A stretch of 64,000 bases of DNA from Myxococcales bacterium. GTDB lineage: Bacteria > Myxococcota > UBA796 > SXON01. Shown piece by piece: positions 34,632 through 42,065 of the stretch. Made by a program: the position numbers and the translations under genes. How positions within the stretch are numbered: the first letter of the stretch is position 1; each line of letters begins with the position of its first letter. The notes under the pieces were generated by a model. It searched no databases. It saw only the letters and a program-made list of their open reading frames with translations, and was not told the DNA's origin. The stretch lies in assembly GCA_009692585.1 (NCBI GenBank), contig SHYX01000019.1, positions 22,195-86,194 of the forward strand, given 5' to 3'.

Positions 34632-37193
34632 ATGAAGCGACCCGAGATTCTCGCCCCAGCCGGGGACGAACCGGCCCTAGCCGCGGCCCTCGCCTGCGGA
34701 GCGGATGCGGTCTACTTCGGTCTGGACGAAGGACTCAACGCCCGCGCCCGGGCCAAGAATTTCCCGGTCGCGACGCTTCCGGCGCTGGTCGACCGCATCC
34801 ACCGCAGCGGCGCCCGGGCCTTCCTGACGCTCAACACGCTGGTCTTCGAGGACGAGCTGCCGCTCCTGGAATCCGTGCTCCGGGCGGCCGCGCTCGCCGG
34901 GGTCGATGCGGTCATCGTCCAGGACCCCGCGGTGGCTCTGTTGGCCGTGGCGCTGGCGCCGACCATGCACGTGCACGCGTCGACCCAGATGACCATCTCC
35001 AGCGCCGAAGCGGCGCGGTTGGCGGCGTCATTCGGTTGTCGGCGCATCGTGCTGCCCCGCGAACTGAGCCTCGCGGAGATCGCTCGGGTCGCGGCGGGGA
35101 CGGACCTGGAGCTTGAGGTCTTCGTCCACGGTGCGCTGTGCGTGTCGTGGAGCGGGCAGTGCCTCACCAGCGAGGCTTGGGGCGGGCGCTCCGCCAATCG
35201 GGGGCAGTGTGCGCAGTCCTGCCGGCTGCCCTACACCCTCGTCGTCGATGGCCGACCCGTCGACACCGCCGACGTGCGCTACCTGTTGTCGCCGCTGGAT
35301 CAGGCCGCGCTCTTGGCGCTCCCCGGCCTGGTGAAGCTCGGTGTCGCCAGCCTCAAGATCGAGGGACGGATGAAAGGGCCGGCCTACGTGATGACGGCGG
35401 TCCAGGGCTATCGGCGCGCGCTCGACGCCTTGGAAGCGGGCGACGCGCTGGCGCCGGCAGCCGCCCTCGCCCGGATGGCGCTGTCGTACTCGCGCGGGCT
35501 GGGGGAGGGCTTCTTCGCGGGGAGCGACCACCAGCGCCTCGTCGAAGGCCGTTTCCCAAAGCACCGGGGCGTGTGCCTGGGGCGGGTGGTCGAGGTCGGC
35601 AGGTCCAGCGTGCGGGTGGAGCGGAGCCGGCGCCAGGGCAGCGGTGGCATCGCCCTTTCGGGGGCGGTCGCGACCGAGGCGGGCGCCCAGGTCGAGGCCG
35701 CGATCACCCCGATTCCGGGCCTCGGCGTCGGCTTCGACACCGGCCGTCCCGAGGCCGAGGAGCCGGGCGGCACCCTCTGGGGCGTCGCGCCGGCGGGTGA
35801 AGGCTGGTGGCTGCAGTTCCCGAGGGAGAACACCAGTCTCGCCCGCGTCTCGGTGGGCGACCTCGTCTGGATCACCCGGGATCCGCGACTGGACGTTGAA
35901 GCCGACCGGTTGTGCCTTCAGGGAGAGCCCGAGGGCCGCCTTCCGGTCGACGTGGTCGTCTCCGGCACCCTCGGCCAGCCGCTGCGGGTGCAGATGCGGT
36001 GCCGGGACGTGCAGGTGGAGGCCACCGTCGACGCGCTGGCCGTCGCCTCGGGTGCGGGCCTGGACACGACGCTGCTGCGCCAGAAGCTCGGCACCTTCGG
36101 CGGAACCCCGTTCCGCCTGCGTCAGCTCGATGCCAGCGGGCTCGCTGCCGGTCTGCACGTTGCGCCCGCCGCGCTCAAGGCGTGTCGGCGGGCGCTGAGC
36201 CCTCTGCTGCTGGACCGGCTCCTGGCCAGCTTGCGGCACGAGGTCTCTCCTGAGGGCGTGACGGAACGATTGGTGGCGCAGGCGGTGGCCCTCCAGGCGG
36301 CTCGACCCTGGCGCCCGGCGGCCACACCCGAACTCATCCCCCTCTGCCGCACCGACGCCCAACTCGACGCGGTCCTCGCCGCGGGTTGGCCCAACGTGGA
36401 GCTGGACTGGATGGAGATGGTGGGCCTCGGCCGCGCCGTCGCACGGGCCCGCGCCGCGGGACTGACGGTGGGCATCGCCACGACGCGCGTGCATAAACCG
36501 GGCGAAGAAGCCATCGATCGGCGTATCGCGGCGCTTCGGCCGGACTCGGTGCTGGTGCGACACTGGGCGGGTCTGGTCCATTTCTCGGAGCGGCCCGTGG
36601 CCGAACGGCCGGTGGTCCACGGGGACTTCTCCCTCAACGTCACCAACTCGGTGACCGGGCACCACCTTCTCGCGCGGGGCGCGGATACCCTCACCGCCGC
36701 CCACGACCTGGACGAGGCGCAGGTGATGGCGCTCCTGATCAGGTTTCCGGCGGAGCGCCTCACCGTCGTCGCCCACCATCACATCAGCACCTTCCACACC
36801 GAGCACTGCGTCTACGCCCACACGCTGTCTACGGGTCGCGACTACAAGACGTGCGGTCGTCCCTGTGAGGCACACCGTGTTGCGCTTAAGGACGATGCCG
36901 GCCGCGAACATCCGGTGGTCGTGGACGTCGGCTGTCGCAACACCGTCTTCGACGCCCGCGCCCAGTCGGCTGCGCGCGCCGTGCCCCGCCTGCTCGCGGC
37001 CGGGGTGCGTCGCTTCCGGGTGGAGTTCGTGTGGGAGTCGCAGGCCGAGGCCGCCGGGGTGCTCGCGGCGTATTCCGCGCTCCTGGCGGGCACGATGACC
37101 GCCGGGGAGGTGTTGCGCCGGGTCGCGGCGCACGAGCAGTTCGGTGTCACCGCGGGCACGATGAGCACGATGCGAGCGGGCGCGCACCCATGA
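34632..37193 (+). CDS. Long U32 peptidase-family protein (RlhA/TrhP-like, two barrels)
   Basis: An 853-residue U32 protein. Residues 1-300 form the conserved barrel with ILAPAGDEPALAAALACGAD, AVYFGLDEGLNARARAKNF and LEVFVHGALCVSWSGQCLTS followed by RGQCAQSCRLPY (Fe-S cysteines). Residues 570-835 look like a second, divergent barrel with ELDWMEMVGLGRAVAR, FHTEHCVYAH and KTCGRPCEAH, its own Cys cluster. RlhA and TrhP relatives hydroxylate rRNA or tRNA bases with prephenate. That is notable because the following gene is a chorismate mutase, the enzyme that makes prephenate. E. coli RlhA is about 650 residues, so this is the long form. The start ATG follows a GTG codon. Confidence 0.88.
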   Translation: MKRPEILAPAGDEPALAAALACGADAVYFGLDEGLNARARAKNFPVATLPALVDRIHRSGARAFLTLNTLVFEDELPLLESVLRAAALAGVDAVIVQDPAVALLAVALAPTMHVHASTQMTISSAEAARLAASFGCRRIVLPRELSLAEIARVAAGTDLELEVFVHGALCVSWSGQCLTSEAWGGRSANRGQCAQSCRLPYTLVVDGRPVDTADVRYLLSPLDQAALLALPGLVKLGVASLKIEGRMKGPAYVMTAVQGYRRALDALEAGDALAPAAALARMALSYSRGLGEGFFAGSDHQRLVEGRFPKHRGVCLGRVVEVGRSSVRVERSRRQGSGGIALSGAVATEAGAQVEAAITPIPGLGVGFDTGRPEAEEPGGTLWGVAPAGEGWWLQFPRENTSLARVSVGDLVWITRDPRLDVEADRLCLQGEPEGRLPVDVVVSGTLGQPLRVQMRCRDVQVEATVDALAVASGAGLDTTLLRQKLGTFGGTPFRLRQLDASGLAAGLHVAPAALKACRRALSPLLLDRLLASLRHEVSPEGVTERLVAQAVALQAARPWRPAATPELIPLCRTDAQLDAVLAAGWPNVELDWMEMVGLGRAVARARAAGLTVGIATTRVHKPGEEAIDRRIAALRPDSVLVRHWAGLVHFSERPVAERPVVHGDFSLNVTNSVTGHHLLARGADTLTAAHDLDEAQVMALLIRFPAERLTVVAHHHISTFHTEHCVYAHTLSTGRDYKTCGRPCEAHRVALKDDAGREHPVVVDVGCRNTVFDARAQSAARAVPRLLAAGVRRFRVEFVWESQAEAAGVLAAYSALLAGTMTAGEVLRRVAAHEQFGVTAGTMSTMRAGAHP

Positions 37194-37441
37194 AGGTCGC
37201 TCGCGACGAACTCGACCGGATCGACGAGGCCATCCTGGCGCTCCTCGGGCGGCGCGGTCGGGTGGTGTCGGCGCTGTGGGCACAGAAGGCCGCCGCCGGC
37301 GTGCCCACCGCGGATGCCGAGCGCGAGCGGGACATCTTCCGGCGGCTTCGCGCGGAGGCCACCGCGGCCGGGATGGATCCCGACGCGGTGGAGCGGGTGT
37401 TTCGGGAGGTGGTGGGGAGGACGTTCGGGTCGGGTGGATGA
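37190..37441 (+). CDS. Chorismate mutase, AroQ class
   Basis: An 83-residue all-helical chorismate mutase making prephenate. LDRIDEAILALLGRRGRVVS gives the first helix with the active-site Arg of type II enzymes, and ERERDIFRRLRAEATAAGMD supplies the second. The C-terminal helix PDAVERVFREVVGRTF closes the fold. It is a stand-alone domain, not fused to a dehydratase. Its ATG overlaps the U32 gene stop (ATGA, 37190-37193), a strong sign of coupling. U32 RNA hydroxylases use prephenate as substrate, so the pair probably works together; this is inference. Confidence 0.88.
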   Translation: MKVARDELDRIDEAILALLGRRGRVVSALWAQKAAAGVPTADAERERDIFRRLRAEATAAGMDPDAVERVFREVVGRTFGSGG

Positions 37442-37555
37442 GGGCGGGGGGGCGTGGGCGCGATGGCGCTCTACGGCGGCGAGGCCACCGCTCGCCTCGG
37501 CCAGCGCGCGACCGGCCCGCTCGCCGATGAGGAGCAGGCCGGGTTCGGCGCGGTA

Positions 37556-37582
37556 GGGGCGGGGTGGCGCGGCCCCTGCCCC
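37556..37582. terminator. G/C hairpin between convergent genes
   Basis: GGGGCGGGG (37556-37564) can pair with CCCCTGCCCC (37573-37582) with one bulge and an 8-base loop, between the convergent chorismate mutase and the PEGA-like gene. There is no T-tract. It could act as a two-way terminator, but a chance G/C fold is possible. Confidence 0.3.
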
Positions 37583-37704
37583 CCCCTGGACAAGCCTCCT
37601 ACCGACGGACGCAGACGAGCGTGTCGAGACACGTGAGGAGGTCCCAACGAAGCCGGACGGGTCGGGCACAGGCGAGCGCCGAGCCGAATCAAGATCAGGC
37701 GGTA

Positions 37705-38805
37705 TCAGTACGTCGCGGGCTGGTGACGGCGCTCGTCGCGCTCGTGGTCGTCATGGTCCCCGTGGTCCCCGTCGCACCCCTGGTGTTCATCCGGTGCGTG
37801 CTGACCGCGGTCACGCTCGACCCTGCCGAAGTCCAGCTCCGCCGCGGTGTAGGGCGCGACCCGGACGAAGCTCCGCTCGACCAGCCGCCCGTCGAGGGTC
37901 CGCATTTCCAGCAACACCTCGCCCAGGGGCAGGAGCAGCGTCAGCGCCTGACGCGGCGCGAGCGTGGCGAGGACGCGGCCATCGGCGAAGACGCGGATCA
38001 GGTCATCGTCTCGGCTTTGCAGTTGGACCAGGCCGGTGTCGGGCGCGTCGATGACCACACGCGCGCCGCTGAACGGGTGGACACTCACGCGCTCGCGGTC
38101 GACGAGTTGACCCCCGATGCGCTCGGTGCTCACCTCTACGATGCCCACGGGTACGTGCCGGAAGACGGCGCGGCCTCCGGCGGCGATGCGCTGGTCGGCG
38201 TGGCCGACAGTGACCTCGACGGTGATGGGCAGGGGGTTGTCGACCACGAGATCTCCGAACCGGGGCGCCTCGGCGACGAGCACCGTCTCATCGAAGGGGC
38301 GAAGGAAGACCGACTCCGCTTCGAGGCGCTGGCCCCGGGCGTAGGCGGTCAGCTCCACTGCCCCGACGGGAAGGTTCACGATGCGCGAGGTACCGTTGTT
38401 CAACTCGGCGATCTCCCGACCATCGGCGAAGAACTCCGCGTCGACACCGCTGTCGTTGACGAGACGGACCTTGGCTGAGCGGGGGGCCGTGGCGTCGACG
38501 CGGGTCACGCGGTGGTCGTAGACCCGCACCTCCTTGGCGAACAGCGAGAAGCTGGTCCCGTACATCCCGTAGCTGGCGCGGACGTCGACGCGCCCTTCCG
38601 GTGCCGAAAAGCGCTCGATCTCCCCGGGTGAGAGGGTCTGGGTGCCGCCGCCCTCGACGCTGACCGTCAACGTCACGCCGGCGCGGTTCTGGACCTCCAC
38701 GATGCCTCGATCCCCGCTCCGGCTGTGACGCGAGCGCGCCTCGGCCGGGGTGGAGATGGTCGCGAGGGCGAGCGCGGCGAGAGTGGTGAACAGTGCGGGT
38801 TTCAT
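37705..38805 (-). CDS. Secreted protein with PEGA-like repeats
   Basis: A 366-residue exported protein. A signal peptide covers MKPALFTTLAALALATISTPAEA, followed by an RSRHSRSGD linker. Four beta-rich repeats of about 75-80 residues follow: GIVEVQNRAGVTLTVSVEGG, AKVRLVNDSGVDAEFFADGR, GDLVVDNPLPITVEVTVGHA and GLVQLQSRDDDLIRVFADGR begin the successive units. Each unit ends with a V-E-V/L-x-x-x run, the PEGA-like pattern for surface beta-sandwiches. A charged His/Asp-rich C-terminal tail (DGDHGDHDDHERDERRH) could bind metal. The ribosome site AGGAGT precedes the ATG (38803-38805). Confidence 0.75.
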   Translation of the reverse strand: MKPALFTTLAALALATISTPAEARSRHSRSGDRGIVEVQNRAGVTLTVSVEGGGTQTLSPGEIERFSAPEGRVDVRASYGMYGTSFSLFAKEVRVYDHRVTRVDATAPRSAKVRLVNDSGVDAEFFADGREIAELNNGTSRIVNLPVGAVELTAYARGQRLEAESVFLRPFDETVLVAEAPRFGDLVVDNPLPITVEVTVGHADQRIAAGGRAVFRHVPVGIVEVSTERIGGQLVDRERVSVHPFSGARVVIDAPDTGLVQLQSRDDDLIRVFADGRVLATLAPRQALTLLLPLGEVLLEMRTLDGRLVERSFVRVAPYTAAELDFGRVERDRGQHAPDEHQGCDGDHGDHDDHERDERRHQPATY

Positions 38806-39245
38806 CTGATGACTCCTCGGTTGATGGGACCGGTTGGTCCACGCTCCAGTGACGCGGCCGCTGGGGCTGACATTCACTGGAGGCGCGGATGTGCGCGCAA
38901 CGATTTGTCGTGGACAGGGGGCGACGCCCGGGGGTTGCCGGCGTCGGAAGGTCACCCCTTGGCGCTCAGGGGTGGTCGGGCGACGCGGCCGCGATCCTTC
39001 GCGGCGTCCGGTCGATATTCGCTGAAGGAGGTGTTGCCGTTCCGGTTCGCGCCGCGTCCCCACGGGGGGTGCCGATCTGACAGGGACGGCGCAGATGCCT
39101 GTCTGGCGCAGGCGCGCACGGAGTTCGCCGCAGCCGCCGTCACCTTCCGAGTTCCTCGGTACCAACCGCGCGGCGGCGCCCCGCCCAAGGCCACTTGACG
39201 GGTCAAGCGGGGGTGCGTATCGACGTGAGGTCCCTGTGTGTCCCG
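38806..39245. other. Gene-poor gap before the HNH gene
   Basis: 440 bases between the divergent PEGA-like gene and the HNH gene. No coding frame here looks real. A 14-base palindrome lies near the right end (39194-39207). Both promoters must be here, but I see no confident -35/-10 pair. Confidence 0.6.
39194..39207. promoter_or_regulatory. Palindromic operator candidate upstream of the HNH gene
   Basis: CTTGAC-GG-GTCAAG is a perfect 6-2-6 inverted repeat centred 45 bases before the ATG of the HNH gene. Two-fold symmetric sites like this bind dimeric regulators. TTGAC also resembles a -35 element. The cognate regulator is not identifiable here. Confidence 0.4.
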
Positions 39246-39878
39246 ATGTCCGACGTCTTGCAACTCAACGCTGATTACACCGCGATGAAGGTCATTCGTT
39301 GGGAGCGCGCGGTTGAGCTGACCCTCGCGGAAAAGGTGGTGCTGGTCGACAGTTGGCCGGGCCGGTACGTCCGGTCGGCGTCGTTGGCGATGCCCTGGCC
39401 GGCCGTCGTCGCGTTGCGGCGGTATGCGGTCCTGCGCGGGAAGGTTCGGTTCTCGTCGCGCAGCGTGCAGGCGCGGGACAACTTCACCTGCGCGTACTGC
39501 GGCCTGCGGCCGGTGCAGGCCGACGGGCGTCCCGACCGGGTGCAGCTCACGATGGACCACGTCATCCCGCGGGCGCAGGCGCGGGACGGCAGGGTCTTTT
39601 TGCCGTGGTCGCGAAAGTGGGTGGGCGTCACCTGCTGGGAGAACGCCGCCACTGCCTGCCGGGCCTGCAACTGTCGCAAGGCCGACAAGACGCCGGCGCA
39701 GGCGCACATGGGCCTGCGCATCTATCCCCGTGTCCCGACGCAAGGCGACGCACTTCGGATGACCATGAGCCGCCTGAGCAGGGTCCCCGAGCCCTGGCTG
39801 CCCTGGCTGCCGGCTTCGGTGGTGCGGGTGGACGAAGCTGTGGCGCTGCCCGACGATTCTTCATTCCGTCGTGCTTGA
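39246..39878 (+). CDS. HNH endonuclease-domain protein
   Basis: A 210-residue HNH nuclease-like protein of the common stand-alone bacterial type. VLQLNADYTAMKVIRWERAV is the family N-terminal beta-strand start (as in ...LNASYEPLRVV...). Zinc ligands are Cys82-x-x-Cys85 (TCAYCG) and Cys138-x-x-Cys141 (CRACN). The HNH core is LTMDHVIPRAQ (His105) and WENAATACRACN (Asn133). Such proteins may take part in repair or genome defence, but the role is unknown. The C terminus contains the TTGACA of the lexA promoter. ATG 39246 is preferred; the frame is open upstream. Confidence 0.85.
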   Translation: MSDVLQLNADYTAMKVIRWERAVELTLAEKVVLVDSWPGRYVRSASLAMPWPAVVALRRYAVLRGKVRFSSRSVQARDNFTCAYCGLRPVQADGRPDRVQLTMDHVIPRAQARDGRVFLPWSRKWVGVTCWENAATACRACNCRKADKTPAQAHMGLRIYPRVPTQGDALRMTMSRLSRVPEPWLPWLPASVVRVDEAVALPDDSSFRRA

Positions 39879-39913
39879 CACCTGCGCGCCCGTACAGTAG
39901 AGCAGGCGTACAG
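39875..39913 (+). promoter_or_regulatory. lexA promoter with paired GTACAG repeat
   Basis: TTGACA (39875-39880), 17 bases, then TAGAGC (39898-39903) fits a sigma70-like promoter. Two direct GTACAG copies (39892-39897 and 39908-39913) start 16 bases apart, across the -10 and the start-site region. The distance to ATG 39923 is short. This is the expected place for a self-repressing LexA box, but the motif does not match a known myxobacterial SOS box and would need binding data. Confidence 0.5.
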
Positions 39914-39922
39914 GAGTGCACC

Positions 39923-40558
39923 ATGGAACCGCTTCCGCCCCGTCAGCGTGAACTGCTCGATTTCGTAGCCGCCTACGCGGATCAGAAGGGGATTCCGCCC
40001 ACGCTTCGGGAAATCGGGGAGGCGCTGGGGATCCGGTCCACCAACGGTGTGTCCGACCAGGTCAAGGCCCTGGTCAAGAAGGGGTACCTTGAACGGGTCG
40101 GGGACGCCCGCACCTCCCGCGGCATCCGCCTCAGCCACGAGGCGCGGGGTGGGTTCCGGGACAACTCCACGCTCGCGGTGCCGATCATCGGGCGGGTGGC
40201 GGCCGGCTCGCCGATCCTTGCGGAAGAAAACTACGCGGGCACCCTCCACATGGACGCGACGATGATGCCCCACCAGGCGCCCGTCTTCGCGCTGGTCGTC
40301 CACGGGAATTCGATGATCGAAGATGGCATCCTCGATGGGGACTACGTCTTCGTGCGCAAACAGGCCGACTGTCGCAACGGCGACATCATGGTGGCCATGG
40401 TCGATGGCGAGGCCACCTGCAAGCGTTTCTTCCGCGAGCGCAACCGCATCCGTCTGCAGCCGGCGAACAGCGAGATGGAGCCCATCTATGTGGATTCCTC
40501 TCGCGAGTTGCAGGTGTTGGGCGTGGTGGTGGGGGTCTACCGGCGGGTCAACGCGTAG
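39923..40558 (+). CDS. lexA: LexA repressor
   Basis: A 211-residue SOS repressor. The N-terminal winged HTH is MEPLPPRQRELLDFVAAYAD through PTLREIGEALGIRSTNGVSD. The autocleavage site is GRVAAGSP (Ala94-Gly95). Catalytic Ser130 is in VHGNSMIEDGI and Lys167 in ATCKRFFRE. RecA filaments on damaged DNA trigger self-cleavage and induction of repair genes. CAGGAG lies just before the ATG. Upstream repeats are described at 39875-39913. Confidence 0.95.
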   Translation: MEPLPPRQRELLDFVAAYADQKGIPPTLREIGEALGIRSTNGVSDQVKALVKKGYLERVGDARTSRGIRLSHEARGGFRDNSTLAVPIIGRVAAGSPILAEENYAGTLHMDATMMPHQAPVFALVVHGNSMIEDGILDGDYVFVRKQADCRNGDIMVAMVDGEATCKRFFRERNRIRLQPANSEMEPIYVDSSRELQVLGVVVGVYRRVNA

Positions 40559-40595
40559 GCGCGCCAGAATGCCGTACAGCGAGTAGGCTCTGCCC

Positions 40596-42002
40596 GTGGC
40601 CCCTGCTCCCCGCCGTCGTGCCGCCCTCTGGGTGGAAATCGGAGTCAACCTCGCGCTGTTGACCGTGGCCGTTTCGGCCCTCGATGCGGGAGTCTTTTGG
40701 CTCGCGACACGCTACGTACTCCAGGAGGCCGCCGTCGATCTCGCGGAGAGTGCGGCGATGGTGGTTGCCGCCGAGGTCGACGCGGCGCCGCCCGCGCAGT
40801 GGGAGCTCATCGTCGAGAAGAACCGGGAGAGCGGCCTGCACGGGCTCGCCATCTGGTCGGTGCGGGACGGAGCGGTGGTTGGCGCTGGGGGCGAGATCGA
40901 CGATCTGGTGAAACGAACCGTGGCCACCCACGCGGTGTATTCGGAGGTCGACGGCGACTCGGTGCGGGTGGTCGCGCCGGTAGGGAAAGGGCGGCCCAGC
41001 GCGGTCGTCAGCCTGCGCTACCCGTTGGCGCGCGTCGAGCGTCCGGCGTGGGGCGTGGTGATCGGGCACACGCTCTTCGCGTCGCTGGTGATCGGCGTCT
41101 TCGGCTGGGTGCTGTTCCGGCGCAACGTCGTCGATCCCATCCGGCGAATCTCCGATGCGACGATCCGCATCGCCGCGGGTGAGTTCAAGACGCCGGTGCC
41201 CGACGATGCGCCGAAGGAGCTTGCCGAGTTGGCCGGCGCGCTGTCGGCGATGGGGCAGTCGCTGGCCAGCTACCAGGCGCGGACGGTCGAGCAGCTGGGC
41301 TCGCTGGCGGACGCGAATGTCGAGCTCCGCCGGGCCCAGGACCTCCTGGTGCGGAGTGAAAAACTGGCGGTGGTCGGGCGACTCATCGCCGGGCTGGCAC
41401 ACGAGCTGGGGAACCCGCTCGCGGCGGTGCGAGGCTACATGGAGTTTCTGGTGGCCACGCCCGCCGCTGACAACGGGGAGATCCTTCGGCGCGCGCAGGT
41501 CGAGGTCGAGCGGATGCACCACCTGCTCCGCAGCCTCCTGGACTACGCCCGCGCCGACGAGTCCGAACCGGGGGCGGTGGCGCTCGACGAGCTCATGGCC
41601 GAGGCGCTCCGGACCGTTCAACACCAGGTCGCCTTCCGAGGGGTAACCGTCCGCGTTTCAGCGGGTCCGGCTCTCAGCGTGGTGGGCGAGGCGGCGAAGC
41701 TCCACCAGGTCCTGGTCAACCTGCTGCTCAACGCGGCCGCGGCGGGCGCGCGCAACGTCTTGTTGTCGGTGGAGCGTGTCGGGACGGCGATCCACCTTGC
41801 GGTCGAGGACGACGGGGAGGGGATCAGCGCCGAGCACCTCCCGCGCCTCTTCGAGCCCTTTTTCTCGACCCGGCCCCCCGGTCAGGGCACGGGCTTGGGG
41901 CTCGCCACCGCGCTGCGCATGGTCGAGCAACACGGAGGGCGCATCGAGGTGAGGAGCGTCGTCGGGACGGGGAGCCGGTTCGTCTGCATCCTGTCCGGGT
42001 GA
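40596..42002 (+). CDS. Sensor histidine kinase (orphan)
   Basis: A 468-residue inner-membrane kinase. Helix one is at residues 12-34 and a sensor region of about 110 residues follows. Helix two is at 152-174, then a HAMP linker (NVVDPIRRISDATIRIAAGE). The HisKA box is LIAGLAHELGNPLAAVRG (His269), and the ATPase domain has NLLLNAAAAG (N box), VEDDGEGIS (G1) and GTGLGLATALRM (G2). No response regulator gene is adjacent. GTG 40596 follows a GTACAG copy (40574-40579) like those at lexA. It lies 37 bases after lexA. Confidence 0.92.
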   Translation: MAPAPRRRAALWVEIGVNLALLTVAVSALDAGVFWLATRYVLQEAAVDLAESAAMVVAAEVDAAPPAQWELIVEKNRESGLHGLAIWSVRDGAVVGAGGEIDDLVKRTVATHAVYSEVDGDSVRVVAPVGKGRPSAVVSLRYPLARVERPAWGVVIGHTLFASLVIGVFGWVLFRRNVVDPIRRISDATIRIAAGEFKTPVPDDAPKELAELAGALSAMGQSLASYQARTVEQLGSLADANVELRRAQDLLVRSEKLAVVGRLIAGLAHELGNPLAAVRGYMEFLVATPAADNGEILRRAQVEVERMHHLLRSLLDYARADESEPGAVALDELMAEALRTVQHQVAFRGVTVRVSAGPALSVVGEAAKLHQVLVNLLLNAAAAGARNVLLSVERVGTAIHLAVEDDGEGISAEHLPRLFEPFFSTRPPGQGTGLGLATALRMVEQHGGRIEVRSVVGTGSRFVCILSG

Positions 42003-42065
42003 GGGCGTGGTCTTGTCCGCGTGTTAGGGAACCGACGCGGCGCCTCGGGGGTCCGCCCATACGTC

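Noticed and set aside
35028..37283. A 751-residue open frame antisense to the U32 gene
   Set aside because: Shadow frame; the plus strand has U32 Cys motifs in the correct frame.
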